A stretch of DNA of 64,000 bases from Prauserella flavalba (GCF_003202235.1 NZ_MASU01000005.1:372001-436000); one strand, 5' to 3'; numbered from the stretch's first letter, positions 26,760-36,200 are shown. The notes: generated by a model not told the origin, from the sequence alone. Program-made: numbers and translations.

Positions 26760-28271
26760 TCAGTTCGCGTTCTCGAGGATCGTCCTCAGGTCCTCCGGCT
26801 GCATGCTGCGCAGGAACGTCATGCCGAACTCGGTGAACGTGCGGATCGGGCTGACGTAGTGCTTGCCGTCGACCTCCGTGGTGACCACCCCGAGGCCCTG
26901 CTCCATGATGCCGCCGCCGACGTTGGTGAGGATCTGCTGCAGCTCCGGCGGCAGGTCGCCGTCGGCCTCACCCGCCGCCAGTGCCGCGAGCTGATCGGCG
27001 CAGAGCCGGTCGGACTGGCCCTGGACGGTCATCGCGTAGCAGTCGCCGTCCTTGGTCAGCTCGAACGTGCCCTGACCCTCGACGTCCAGTTCCAGCGCGG
27101 TGATGGTGGCCCGGGTGCCTCCGGTGACCTCGCTGTTCTCGGTCTCCAGCCGGGTGATCTCCACGCCGGCGGGGGAGGGCTCGCCGAGTGCGTCGAGCAG
27201 GACGGGGCCGACGTCGTGCAGCACGCCCATCTCGTCCGGCGGCAGCAGCTCCACCACGCGCCGCAGGTCGCCGTCGAGCGCGGCCTGCACGGTCGCGCGC
27301 ACGGCCTCGTCCGGCGAGCCGGCGCCGTTCGCCGGGATCGCCTGCTGCGGCCACTCCGCGTCCGCCTCGAGCAGCGCGTAGTCGGCGATGCTGTAGAGCA
27401 GGCTCGGGTACCACTCGTCGCCGACCTTGACCGTCGCGATGCGGATCGGCTCGCCGGTCTCGCGCACCACCTCGGCGATGTCGATCGTCTCCGTCTCGGG
27501 CTCCGTCGAGGGGCCGCCGAGGTCGGCGCTCTCGAGCGCCAGGTCCCGGTACTCCCCGGCGAGCGGCACCTGGCTCAGGTCCGACGTGAGGGTGAGCGTG
27601 CCGCCGGTGAGCTTGGTGATGGTCACGTGGTCGTTGACCTGCTCGGCCTGCGACTCGTCGAACTTCAGGTTCTCCGTCTCGATCCGCAGCCCGGTGATCT
27701 GCTCCGGGTTCGCGTCCTGCGTCACCACGCCGAGCCGCTTCAGCTCGCCGGTGACGTCGCCGATCGGGTCGGTGAACAGCGAGGCCTCGGCGGGCGTGAG
27801 CGTGCCGAGCAGGCCGACGACGTCACCACTGCCCAGCGCGGTCGCGAAGTTCATCGCCGCCTCGTCCGGCGTCGCCGCGCCGGAGGCCACGGAGTCGCTC
27901 TGCCAGAACGCGAACCAGCTGGCGACCCCGCCGCCCGCCACCACGAGCGCGGCGACGAGCGCGATGATCAGCCCGCGCTTGCGCTTGGCAGGCGGGCCCG
28001 CCGGTGGCGGGACCGGGAAGGACTGCTGCTGCCCGGGGAAGGCGCCGTAGCCGCCGTAGCCGTGTTGCTGGGCGGCGGCCGGGTCGAACGGCTGCGGGTG
28101 CGGCTGCTGCGGGTACTGGTACTGCTGGCCGGGGTACTGGGCGTGCGGGTCCCGCGGGTACTGCTGGCCCGGGTACTGCTGCGGGTACTGCTGGCCGCCG
28201 TGCGGCTGGCCAGGCGGATAGCCGCCCGGTTGCTGCGGGGACCACTGGTCCCCCTGGCCTGGACTGGTCAC
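26760..28271 (-). CDS. Proline/glutamine-rich membrane protein with duplicated NTF2-like outside domains
   Basis: 503-aa single-pass protein. Residues 1-92 are a Pro/Gln/Gly/Tyr-rich cytoplasmic tail with repeated QQYPGQQYP-type units. KRKRGLIIALVAALVVAGGGVASWFAFW (about 93-120) is the membrane anchor. Two outside segments look like tandem copies of one domain: GAATPDEAAMNFATALGSGD (about 133) and GAGSPDEAVRATVQAALDGD (about 300) align closely, each followed by an ITGL/ITRL strand pattern. The domain recalls DUF4878/NTF2-like lipoprotein domains; automated names such as FliL are misleading. GTG 28271 overlaps the upstream gene's stop by 4 bases. Function unknown. Confidence 0.78.
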   Translation of the reverse strand: MTSPGQGDQWSPQQPGGYPPGQPHGGQQYPQQYPGQQYPRDPHAQYPGQQYQYPQQPHPQPFDPAAAQQHGYGGYGAFPGQQQSFPVPPPAGPPAKRKRGLIIALVAALVVAGGGVASWFAFWQSDSVASGAATPDEAAMNFATALGSGDVVGLLGTLTPAEASLFTDPIGDVTGELKRLGVVTQDANPEQITGLRIETENLKFDESQAEQVNDHVTITKLTGGTLTLTSDLSQVPLAGEYRDLALESADLGGPSTEPETETIDIAEVVRETGEPIRIATVKVGDEWYPSLLYSIADYALLEADAEWPQQAIPANGAGSPDEAVRATVQAALDGDLRRVVELLPPDEMGVLHDVGPVLLDALGEPSPAGVEITRLETENSEVTGGTRATITALELDVEGQGTFELTKDGDCYAMTVQGQSDRLCADQLAALAAGEADGDLPPELQQILTNVGGGIMEQGLGVVTTEVDGKHYVSPIRTFTEFGMTFLRSMQPEDLRTILENAN

Positions 28272-28774
28272 GGTCGCACACCTGCTCTTCCCTCTAGCGC
28301 GCTCTGCCGGTGCGGCGGGCTGCCGCCGCGGGTGCCCCGGGCGGCGACGAGCACGCCGAGAGCCCCGCACAGCGCGATGGCCATGCCTGTGGTGGTGGTG
28401 ATCGGGCCGGTGGTCGTCACGCCGACGAACCGGCTCGCGGTGCCGCCTTGGACGGCGGCGAGCAGCGAGACGGTTCCCACGACGAGCGCGACGACCAGGG
28501 CCAGCGCCGCTCCCGTGCGCGGCAGCCGCAGGGCGAACAGCCCGGCGGCCACCGCGGACAGCAGCGGCACCGCGATCCACCCGGTGAGCAGCGCGGTGAC
28601 GAGCGCGTTGTCCAGCAGGTCGAAGTGCCCGGCCAGGCCCACCGCCTGGTAGCTGCTGCGCTCGACCGTGCCCGAGTGGAACCACGGCAGGAACGTCCCC
28701 GTGACGGCCACCGCCAGGCCCAGCGAGCAGAGCACCGCGAACGAGGTCGCGGCGACGCGCCGAGTGGCCGGCAT
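28268..28774 (-). CDS. Small polytopic membrane protein
   Basis: Not recognised. 168 aa with four hydrophobic helices (SFAVLCSLGLAVAVTGTFL, LLTGWIAVPLLSAVAAGLFAL, ALALVVALVVGTVSLLA, GMAIALCGALGVLVAA) and a short outside loop with LPWFHSGTVERSSYQAVGL after the first. The N-terminus is basic (MPATRRVA) and inside. Translationally coupled (GTGA) to the larger single-pass membrane protein that follows, suggesting the two form a complex. It diverges from ripA over 220 bases. Confidence 0.72.
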   Translation of the reverse strand: MPATRRVAATSFAVLCSLGLAVAVTGTFLPWFHSGTVERSSYQAVGLAGHFDLLDNALVTALLTGWIAVPLLSAVAAGLFALRLPRTGAALALVVALVVGTVSLLAAVQGGTASRFVGVTTTGPITTTTGMAIALCGALGVLVAARGTRGGSPPHRQSALEGRAGVRP

Positions 28775-28921
28775 GCGGTACCCCCAGTGAGACGAACGAT
28801 CCAGTGGTGAGACGCGGCTCGGCGCGTCCTCGTTTCCCCGGCGTGGTCACCGCCGCATCACGAATCGGCCACGCCCGATATCCCCCGTTGTGGGGAAATG
28901 TAACGCACGATGACGAAGTTT

Positions 28922-28936
28922 CAGGTGTGACACCTG
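28922..28936. promoter_or_regulatory. 15-bp palindrome upstream of ripA-like gene
   Basis: CAGGTGT-G-ACACCTG is a perfect odd palindrome located 58 bases ahead of the ripA-like start, in the divergent intergenic region. It is a candidate binding site for a dimeric regulator; no cognate regulator is encoded next to it. Confidence 0.5.
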
Positions 28937-28994
28937 GTGTGGCTGTGCTCCGAGTGGCACAGTTTCTACTGGACCAGAAGGGGAGGTGGAGTCT

Positions 28995-30359
28995 GTGCCG
29001 GACGGGCGGAACGGGTCGCAGCGGCCGTGGGGCGGATACGGCGCGGGACTGCGCCGTGGCGTCGTGGTGGGTGCGCTGGCGCTGGTCGCCCTGCTCGGCA
29101 CGGCGGGCGGCGGGCTCGCGGTGCCGCCGCCCCCGCCGAACCCGAGTGACTCCGAGCTGGAGGCCAGCCGCGACCACGCCAACGCCAGGGCGGGCGAGGT
29201 CGGCGAGCTCACCAACCAGCTCGCCGAGGCGGAGTCCCGCCTGACGGCGCTGCAGTCCGAGGTCGAGCTTAAGATGGAGCAGGCCAACAAGGCCCGCGTC
29301 GACATGCAGCTCGCGCGCGACGCCGCCGACCAGGCCGAGCGCGACGCGGCCGCGGCGCGGACCGAGGCGGACGCCGCCGCCGGCGCGATCGAGGCCGCGA
29401 GGGCGGACCTCGACCAGTTCGTGGCGGGCAGCTACCGGCAGGGCAGCACGATCGGCTCGATCGGCGCCTACCTCGGCTCCGACAGCCCCGACGACCTGCT
29501 CGCCCGCGCGCAGCTGCTGGAGGCCGTGAGCGGCAGCCAGCTGGACGCGCTCGAGGGCATGCAACGCGCGCAGGTCGAGAAGTCCAACAAGGACGCCGCG
29601 GCGCGCGAGGCGCTGCAGCTCGCGCAGCAGCGGCGCACCGAGGCCGAGCAGGCGAAGGCCGCCGCCGACCAGGCACAGACCGCCGCGATCGAGGCCCAGC
29701 AGGGCCAGGCCGCCCGCACCAGCGAGATCGAGGCCGAGAAGTCGCGGGTCGAGCAGCTGCTCTACGACGCTCAGTCCCGGGTCGACGGGCTCGAGGGCCA
29801 GCGCGCGCGGTACGAGGACTGGCTCGCCCAGAAGGAGGCCGAGGAGGCCGAGCGCGCCCGCCAGGCGGCACTCGCCGCGGGCTCGTCGGGCTCGGGTTCC
29901 TCGGCCCCGGTCACCTCGCGGCCGTCGTCGGCCCCCGCCGGGGCCACCGTCGAGGCGGTGATCGCGCGGGCGATGTCGCAGCTCGGCGTGCAGTACGCGT
30001 GGGGTGGCGGCAACGCCTACGGCCCGACCTACGGCATCCGCGACGGCGGCGTCGCCGACAGCTACGGCGACTACAACAAGATCGGCTTCGACTGCTCCGG
30101 CTTGATGATCTACGCCTTCGCCGGGGTCAAAGCGCTGCCGCACTACAGCGGCTACCAGTACGAGGCCGGCTACAAGGTGCCGCTGTCGCAGATGCGGCGC
30201 GGCGACATGCTCTTCTGGGGCACGAGCGGGATCCATCACGTGGCGCTCTACCTGGGCGGCGGCCAGATGATCGAGGCGCCGTACTCGGGTGGGTACGTCC
30301 GGGTGGTCCCGGTACGCTACGGCGACATCATGCCGTACGCGACCCGCTTGATCGGGTGA
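28995..30359 (+). CDS. RipA-like peptidoglycan endopeptidase (NlpC/P60)
   Basis: Secreted cell-wall hydrolase cleaving the stem peptide between D-Glu and m-DAP, needed for daughter-cell separation in relatives. Signal/anchor helix RRGVVVGALALVALLGTAGGGLAV (about 20-44); long coiled coil (about 50-290, rich in Ala/Glu/Gln heptads); Ser/Pro linker; C-terminal NlpC/P60 domain from about 318 with catalytic Cys367 (GFDCSGL) and His415 (IHHVALYLGGG). 454 aa. GTG 28995 is 8 bases behind GGGGAGG. Placement after acn and before moxR matches ripA (Rv1477), but no ripB follows. The coiled coil probably blocks the active site until released. Confidence 0.9.
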   Translation: MPDGRNGSQRPWGGYGAGLRRGVVVGALALVALLGTAGGGLAVPPPPPNPSDSELEASRDHANARAGEVGELTNQLAEAESRLTALQSEVELKMEQANKARVDMQLARDAADQAERDAAAARTEADAAAGAIEAARADLDQFVAGSYRQGSTIGSIGAYLGSDSPDDLLARAQLLEAVSGSQLDALEGMQRAQVEKSNKDAAAREALQLAQQRRTEAEQAKAAADQAQTAAIEAQQGQAARTSEIEAEKSRVEQLLYDAQSRVDGLEGQRARYEDWLAQKEAEEAERARQAALAAGSSGSGSSAPVTSRPSSAPAGATVEAVIARAMSQLGVQYAWGGGNAYGPTYGIRDGGVADSYGDYNKIGFDCSGLMIYAFAGVKALPHYSGYQYEAGYKVPLSQMRRGDMLFWGTSGIHHVALYLGGGQMIEAPYSGGYVRVVPVRYGDIMPYATRLIG

Positions 30360-30901
30360 CCCCGCCGCTCGCGGGCATCGTGCTCGCCGGCGGCGCCGCG
30401 CGCAGGCTCGCCGGCGTGGACAAACCGATGCTCGAGGTCGGCGGCATGCCCCTGCTGCTGCGTGCCGTCGCGGCGCTGCACGCGGCCGACGACGTCGTGG
30501 TCGTCGGCCCGCGCAGAGAGGGCGTGCCCGGAGTGCGCTGGACCAGGGAGGATCCGCCGGGCTCCGGTCCGGTCGCCGCGCTCGCCGCCGGACTCGACCT
30601 GGTCACCGCCGACGTCGTGGCCGTGCTCGCCGCCGACCTCTCCGCCGTCACCTCCCGGACCATCGGACGGCTGCGGTCGGCCCTCGGCGACGCCGACGGG
30701 GCCGTGCTCGTGGACGACGAGGGACGGCGGCAGTGGCTCCTGGGCGTGTGGCGGACCGGCGCGCTGCGGTCGGTCCTGCCCGCCGACCCTGCGGGCGCGT
30801 CACTGCGGCGCACGCTCGGCGGGCTGTCCATAGTGGACGTCCCGGCGCTGCCGGGAGAGGCCGCCGACGTGGACACTCCGGAGGATCTGCCCGGCGGGTA
30901 A
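30356..30901 (+). CDS. MobA-like nucleotidyltransferase
   Basis: NTP-transferase of the MobA family, which adds GMP to molybdopterin to make the guanine dinucleotide cofactor. The Rossmann-type N-terminus holds the nucleotide loop LAGGAARRLAGVDKPMLEVGG (residues about 8-28). Then come VVVVGPRREGVPG, the metal-binding region VVAVLAADLSAVT (a MobA-type DxP/DxD site is here Asp-Leu-Ser) and the C-terminal DVDTPEDL. 181 aa. The GTG start overlaps the ripA-like stop (GTGA), an odd coupling of a cofactor enzyme to a cell-wall hydrolase. A related NTP-transferase role cannot be excluded. Confidence 0.83.
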   Translation: MTPPLAGIVLAGGAARRLAGVDKPMLEVGGMPLLLRAVAALHAADDVVVVGPRREGVPGVRWTREDPPGSGPVAALAAGLDLVTADVVAVLAADLSAVTSRTIGRLRSALGDADGAVLVDDEGRRQWLLGVWRTGALRSVLPADPAGASLRRTLGGLSIVDVPALPGEAADVDTPEDLPGG

Positions 30902-31035
30902 CGCCCCCGCGGGCCTTCACAGTGGTCATACCGGTCAGCGGGTTTGCTGGAGCGATACGGTCGCGAACAACCGTGCCCGGCACTGAGGGTACGGTCACAC
31001 GGCGTAGAGGAAGATCACCAGCGAGGAGGTTAGGT

Positions 31036-32103
31036 GTGACCGAGCCCGGCTACTCCGACGGCGCCGCCCCGGCCCAGCCAGGCACCCCGGCCCGTGACGC
31101 GCAGCTGCTGGAGCGCACGGTGTTCGAGGTGAAACGGGTCATCGTCGGTCAGGACCGGCTCGTGGAGCGCATGCTGGTGGGCCTGCTGGCTAAGGGGCAC
31201 CTGCTGCTGGAGGGCGTGCCCGGCGTGGCGAAGACCCTCGCGGTGGAGACGTTCGCCCGGGTGGTCGGCGGCTCGTTCTCCCGCGTGCAGTTCACGCCCG
31301 ACCTCGTGCCGGCCGACATCCTCGGCACCCGCATCTACCGGCAGGCCAGCGAGAAGTTCGACGTCGAGCTCGGCCCCGTCGTCGCGAACTTCGTCCTCGC
31401 CGACGAGATCAACCGCGCGCCGGCGAAGGTGCAGTCGGCGATGCTCGAGGTGATGGCCGAGCGGCACGTCTCGATCGGCGGCCAGACCTTCCCGATGCCC
31501 GACCCGTTCCTGGTGCTCGCCACCCAGAACCCCATCGAGAACGAGGGTGTCTACCCGCTGCCGGAGGCCCAGCGCGACCGGTTCCTCTTCAAGATCGTGG
31601 TCGAGTACCCGACCGCGGAGGAGGAGCGCGAGATCGTCTACCGCATGGGCGTGACCCCGCCCGAGCCGCACGAGGTGCTCAGCCCGGCCGAACTGGTGCG
31701 GCTGCAGGGCGTGGCCTCGCAGGTGTTCGTCCACCACGCGCTCGTGGACTACGTCGTGCGGCTCGTGCTCGCCACGCGCACGCCCGGCGAGCACGGGCTC
31801 ACCGACGTCGCCGGCTGGGTGTCCTACGGTGCCTCGCCGCGCGCGAGCCTCGGCATCATCGCCGCCGCGCGGGCGCTCGCGCTCGTGCGCGGCCGCGACT
31901 ACGTGCTCCCGCAGGACGTGGTCGACGTCGTCCCCGACGTGCTGCGGCACCGGCTCGTGCTGTCCTACGACGCGCTCGCCGACGGCGTGCCGCTCGACCA
32001 CATCGTGACCAGGATCCTGCAGACGGTCCCGCTGCCCCAGGTCTCGGCCCGGCCGCAGGGCGGGCCTGGTCAGCCGCTCGCGGCAGGTGCGCCCGGCAGG
32101 TAA
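31036..32103 (+). CDS. MoxR-family AAA+ ATPase
   Basis: Chaperone-like AAA+ ATPase that remodels or matures partner proteins, usually with VWA-domain partners. Walker A is GVPGVAKT (about residues 60-67), Walker B is VLADEINRAP, and sensor 1 is LATQNPIENEGVYPLPEAQRDRF; the lid domain has YGASPRASLGI. 355 aa. I used GTG 31036, behind GGAGG; the longer open frame begins in unrelated upstream sequence. First gene of a moxR-DUF58-VWA set (10-base gap, then ATGA overlap), equivalent to Rv1479-Rv1481 downstream of ripA. Confidence 0.93.
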   Translation: MTEPGYSDGAAPAQPGTPARDAQLLERTVFEVKRVIVGQDRLVERMLVGLLAKGHLLLEGVPGVAKTLAVETFARVVGGSFSRVQFTPDLVPADILGTRIYRQASEKFDVELGPVVANFVLADEINRAPAKVQSAMLEVMAERHVSIGGQTFPMPDPFLVLATQNPIENEGVYPLPEAQRDRFLFKIVVEYPTAEEEREIVYRMGVTPPEPHEVLSPAELVRLQGVASQVFVHHALVDYVVRLVLATRTPGEHGLTDVAGWVSYGASPRASLGIIAAARALALVRGRDYVLPQDVVDVVPDVLRHRLVLSYDALADGVPLDHIVTRILQTVPLPQVSARPQGGPGQPLAAGAPGR

Positions 32104-32112
32104 CGCGCGGTC

Positions 32113-33063
32113 ATGGGTCCCATCAACGACGACAAGGGCGGGCGGCCCGGCTGGGCGCCACCGGTGCTGCGCGGCGACCGGCTCGAGGCCGGGCTGCGCA
32201 CGCTGGAGCTCGACGTGCGCCGCCGCCTCGACGGCCTGCTCCAGGGCAACCACCTCGGCCTCGTGCCGGGGCCCGGCTCCGAGCCCGGGGAGGCGCGGCC
32301 CTACCAGCCCGGCGACGACGTGCGCCGGATGGACTGGGCGGTCACGGCGCGCACGACCACGCCGCACATCCGCGAGAGCATCGCCGACCGCGAGCTGGAG
32401 ACGTGGGTGGTCGCCGACCTCTCCGCGAGCCTCGACTTCGGCACCGCCGTGTGCGAGAAGCGGGACCTCGTGGTGTGCGCCGTCGCCGCGGTCGCGCACC
32501 TGACCCGCGGTGGCGGCAACCGGATCGGCGCACTGCTGTCCAACGGCGCCGAGACCGTGCGGCTCCCGCCACGCGGCGGGCTCGCCCACGCCCGCAACCT
32601 CATCCGCAAGGTCGCCGAGCTGCCCCGCGCCGCCGAGGGGACGCGGGGCGACCTCGCCCAGCTCATCGAGCAGCTGCGCCGGCCGCCCCGGCGGCGCGGG
32701 CTCGCCGTGGTGATCTCCGACTTCCTCGGCGACACCAACTGGGAGCGTCCGCTGCGGGCGCTCTCGGCACGTCACGACCTGGTGGGCATCGAGGTGCTCG
32801 ACCCGCGCGACGTCGACCTGCCCGAGGTGGGCACCGTCGTGCTCGCCGATCCCGAGACCGGGAAACAGCGCGAGGTCAACGCGTCGGCGTTGCTGCGCAA
32901 GGAGTTCGCCGCCGCCGCGCACGCCCACCGCACCGAGGTGGCCCGCGCGCTGCGTCAGGCCGGGGCCGGTCACCTCGTGCTGCGCACCGACTCCGACTGG
33001 ATCGCCGACGTCGTGCGGTTCGTGGTGGCGCGCAAGCGCGGCTGGTCCGGAGCCGCCTCATGA
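32113..33063 (+). CDS. DUF58 domain protein (MoxR partner)
   Basis: Partner protein of the MoxR ATPase, 316 aa. The DUF58 signature PYQPGDDVRRMDWAVTART is present at about residues 64-82. The C-terminal part resembles a degenerate VWA fold (TWVVADLSASLDFG, GLAVVISDFLGD, IEVLDPRDVDLPEVGTV), with DxSxS in ADLSASLD. No membrane helix is seen, so it probably works at the cytoplasmic face. ATG 32113. Its stop overlaps the following VWA gene's start (ATGA). Confidence 0.9.
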   Translation: MGPINDDKGGRPGWAPPVLRGDRLEAGLRTLELDVRRRLDGLLQGNHLGLVPGPGSEPGEARPYQPGDDVRRMDWAVTARTTTPHIRESIADRELETWVVADLSASLDFGTAVCEKRDLVVCAVAAVAHLTRGGGNRIGALLSNGAETVRLPPRGGLAHARNLIRKVAELPRAAEGTRGDLAQLIEQLRRPPRRRGLAVVISDFLGDTNWERPLRALSARHDLVGIEVLDPRDVDLPEVGTVVLADPETGKQREVNASALLRKEFAAAAHAHRTEVARALRQAGAGHLVLRTDSDWIADVVRFVVARKRGWSGAAS

Positions 33064-34040
33064 GCCTCACCGGATTCGCCTCCCCCTGGTGGTTCCTGCT
33101 CCTGATCGTGGTCGGCCTCGTGGTGGCGGGTTACGTTTACGCGATGCGCGCGCGCCGCAGGCGCGTCATGCGGTTCTCCAACCTGGCGTTGCTGGAGCGG
33201 GTGGCGCCGCGCAGCCAGGGCTGGACCCGGCACGTGCCCGCGTCGCTGCTGATCGTGTCGCTGATTCTGCTGACCTTCGCGCTCGCGGGCCCGACGGCCG
33301 AGCAGAAGGTGCCGCGCAACCGCGCCACCGTGATGCTCGTGATCGACGTGTCGCTGTCGATGGAGGCCACCGACGTCGAGCCGACCCGGCTCAAGGCCGC
33401 GCAGGACGCGGCGAGGTCGTTCGCGGAGGGGCTGACGCCGGGCGTGAACCTGGGGCTGATCTCGTTCGCGGGCACCGCCACTGTGCTCGTGGCACCCACC
33501 ACCGAACGCGACGGCGTGGTGCACGCGATCGACAACCTCAAGCTGGCGCAGTCGACGGCCACCGGCGAGGGGATCTTCGCCGCCCTGCAGTCGGTGGAGA
33601 GCTTCTCCTCGGTGGTCGGCGGTGCCGACGGGCCGCCGCCGGCCCGGATCGTGCTGATGACCGACGGCAAGCAGACCGTGCCGCAGGACGAGTACGCGCC
33701 GAGGGGAGCGTTCACCGCCGCCGGAGTCGCCAAGCAGAAGGACATCCCGGTCACCACGATCTCGTTCGGCACCTCCCACGGCTCGGTGGAGATCGAGGGC
33801 AAGGAGGTCCCCGTCGAGGTGGACGACGCCTCGATGCGGGAGATCGCGCGCCTCTCCGGCGGCGACTTCTACAAGGCCGCGACGGCCGACGAGCTCAAGC
33901 AGGTCTACGCCAGCCTCGGCGAGCAGATCGGCTACGAGACCAAGAACGTGGACGCCAGCAGGCCGTGGGTGGTGCTCGGCACGATCGTGCTCATCGGCGC
34001 GGCGGGCAGCTCGCTGTTCATCGGCCAGCGGCTCCCTTAG
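33060..34040 (+). CDS. Membrane VWA-domain protein (BatA-like, Rv1481-like)
   Basis: Membrane-anchored von Willebrand A protein, 326 aa. Helices at the N-terminus (WWFLLLIVVGLVVAGYVYAM, about 10-29; then VPASLLIVSLILLTFALAG, about 60-78) and one at the C-terminus (WVVLGTIVLIGAAGSSLFI) flank a VWA domain with an intact MIDAS (VIDVSLSM, a Thr in the middle loop, and LMTDGKQT), so it should bind Mg2+ and a protein ligand outside. Third gene of the moxR operon. Mutants of the M. tuberculosis homologue were reported with stress and envelope phenotypes; the substrate of the MoxR system here is unknown. Its stop is 3 bases from that of trmL. Confidence 0.9.
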   Translation: MSLTGFASPWWFLLLIVVGLVVAGYVYAMRARRRRVMRFSNLALLERVAPRSQGWTRHVPASLLIVSLILLTFALAGPTAEQKVPRNRATVMLVIDVSLSMEATDVEPTRLKAAQDAARSFAEGLTPGVNLGLISFAGTATVLVAPTTERDGVVHAIDNLKLAQSTATGEGIFAALQSVESFSSVVGGADGPPPARIVLMTDGKQTVPQDEYAPRGAFTAAGVAKQKDIPVTTISFGTSHGSVEIEGKEVPVEVDDASMREIARLSGGDFYKAATADELKQVYASLGEQIGYETKNVDASRPWVVLGTIVLIGAAGSSLFIGQRLP

Positions 34041-34043
34041 GGC

Positions 34044-34505
34044 TCAGGAGCCCGCGAAGCCGAGCTGGCGCCAGGCCTCGTACACCACGATCGAGGCGGT
34101 GTTGGTGAGGTTCAGTGAGCGCGACGTGGGCAGCATCGGCAGGCGCAGCCGGTCGGTCACCGCCTCGTCGGCCAGCACCTCCTCCGGCAGCCCCACCGAT
34201 TCGGGCCCGAAGAGCAGCACGTCGCCTTCGGCGTAGGTGACGTCGGTGTAGCGGCGCGTCGCCTTGGTGGTGAAGGCATAGACCGCGCGCGGTGCCAGTG
34301 CCTTCCACGCGCTCGCCAGGTCGGCGTGCACGTGGACCTCGGCGAGGTCGTGGTAGTCGAGTCCCGCGCGGCGCAGGTACTTGTCCTCCAGCGAGAAGCC
34401 GAGCGGCTCGATCAGGTGCAGCTCGCAGCCGGTGTTGGCGGCGAGCCGGATCGCGTTGCCCGTGTTGGGCGGGATCTCGGGGTGGTAGAAGACGATCCGG
34501 AACAC
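34044..34505 (-). CDS. trmL: tRNA (cytidine(34)-2'-O)-methyltransferase
   Basis: SPOUT-class methyltransferase that 2'-O-methylates the wobble base of certain leucine tRNAs. The opening FRIVFYHPEIPPNTGNAIRL is diagnostic of TrmL, and the trefoil-knot SAM site is formed by LLFGPESVGLPEEVL and LPMLPTSRSLNLTNTASIVVYE. 153 aa, the normal length for TrmL. I chose GTG 34505 because the protein begins here in homologues and GGGAGAAG is upstream. It is the only tRNA-modification gene of the region, convergent with the VWA gene, and diverges from phoD. Confidence 0.92.
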   Translation of the reverse strand: MFRIVFYHPEIPPNTGNAIRLAANTGCELHLIEPLGFSLEDKYLRRAGLDYHDLAEVHVHADLASAWKALAPRAVYAFTTKATRRYTDVTYAEGDVLLFGPESVGLPEEVLADEAVTDRLRLPMLPTSRSLNLTNTASIVVYEAWRQLGFAGS

Positions 34506-34616
34506 AGTGTTGATCTTCTCCCGTTCACTCGCGCGTCGGTTCCGCGCCCCGCCGTGGCCATGTCGGCGAACAACGATTCTGCCGATCCCGTTTCCCCACC
34601 ACAGGAGGACCCCCCT

Positions 34617-36196
34617 ATGGTCGCGCGCCCTTCCGCCGTGTCCCGCCGCCGGTTCCTCGGCTACGGCGGCGCCGGAGCCGCCGCGGTACTGCTCGGCACC
34701 GGCGCCTGGAGCGCGGCGAGCTCGTACGCCGCGCCCGCGCTGAAGGCCAACCCGTTCTCGCTCGGCGTGGCCTCCGGCGACCCGCTGCCCGGCGGTGTCG
34801 TGCTCTGGACCCGCGTGGCGCCCGACCCGTTCGCCGCCGACGGCTCCGGCGGCATGCCGGCGAAGCCGGTCAGGGTGGAGTACGAGGTGGCCGTGGACGA
34901 ACGCTTCCGCGGCGTCGTCCGCAGAGGCAGCGTCGTCGCCACCCCGGAACTGGGGCACTCGGTGCACCCCGAGGTCCACGGCCTCGCGCCCGACCGCGAG
35001 TACTTCTACCGCTTCCGCACCGGCGGCGAGATCTCGATGACGGGCCGCACCAGGACGACGCCGGCCGTGTGGTCGAACCCGCGCGAGCTGAACTTCGCGT
35101 TCGCGTCGTGCCAGGCGTGGCAGGACGGCTACTACACCGCCTACGAGCACATGGCGCGGGAGGATCTCGACCTCGTCGTGCACCTCGGCGACTACCTGTA
35201 CGAGTACAGCGTCGCGAACAACCGGCGCGGCGTCACCACCGACCCGAAGTTCCACACCGAGACCGTCGGCCTCGCCCGTTACCGCCTGCAGTACGGCCTC
35301 TACAAGGCGGAGGCCCCGCTGCAGCAGGCCCACGCCCGCTTCCCGTGGATCATGACGATCGACGACCACGAGGTGGAGAACAACTGGGCCGGCGACATCT
35401 CGGAGAACAACGAGGACCCGGTGACGTTCCGGGCCCGCAGGGCCGCCGCCTTCCAGGCGATGTACGAGCACATGCCGTTCCGCATCGCGCAGCTGCCGTC
35501 CGGCCCGGAGGTGCACCTGCACCGCAGGCTCACCTACGGCACGCTCGCCGATTTCACGATGCTCGACACCCGCCAGTACCGCGACGACCAGCCGTGCGGC
35601 GACGGCGCGTCGGCGGTCTGCACCGACCGGCTCGACCCCGGCCGCACCATCCTCGGCGAGGCGCAGCGCGACTGGGTGCTCGACGGCTTCAGCTCGTCGA
35701 GCGCGCGGTGGCAGGTGCTCGGCAACCAGGCCCCGATGGGGCAGACCGACCGTGACCCCGGCCCCGCCACGGAGGTCTGGATGGATCCGTGGGACGGCTA
35801 CGCCGCCGAGCGCGACCGGATGCTGGCCGAGGCGCAGGACCGCGGTGTCCGCAACCTCGTGGTGATCACCGGCGACCGGCACCAGAACTACGCGTGGGAC
35901 CTCAAGCGCGACTTCACCGACCCCGGCTCGGCCACGGTCGGCAGCGAGTTCGTCGGCACGTCGATCACCAGTGGCGGCAATGGTGCGGACCTGACCGATC
36001 AGGGCCGCGCGTTCCTGGCCGCGAACCCGCACCTGAAGTTCTTCAACTCCCAGCGCGGGTACGTGCGCGTGAACGTGAACCGGCAGCGCTGGCGCAGCGA
36101 CTTCCGGGTGCTGCCCTACGTGACCACGCCGGGCGCTCCGATCAGCACCCGAGCCAGCTACGTCGTCGAGGACGGCAGGCCGGGCGTCCAGAAGGG

Positions 36197-36200
<4 letters not shown>
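34617..36200 (+). CDS. phoD: Alkaline phosphatase D (PhoD-like), Tat-exported
   Basis: Secreted metallophosphoesterase hydrolysing phosphodiesters/monoesters, used for phosphate scavenging. Twin-arginine signal SRRRFLGYGGAG (residues 9-20) followed by a hydrophobic stretch, so it is folded in the cytoplasm with its metals. PhoD N-terminal domain about 45-130; catalytic domain with LGDYLYEY, TIDDHEVENNW and VITGDRHQNYAWD. 527 aa. ATG 34617 with AGGAGG ahead. Its stop overlaps the convergent thioesterase stop by 4 bases. No clear Pho box was identified in the short upstream region. Confidence 0.92.

Noticed and set aside
28775-28994. Possible c-di-AMP (ydaO) riboswitch upstream of the NlpC/P60 gene
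   Set aside because: This riboswitch often precedes such genes in actinobacteria, but the conserved core segments were not seen; only a short palindrome is present.
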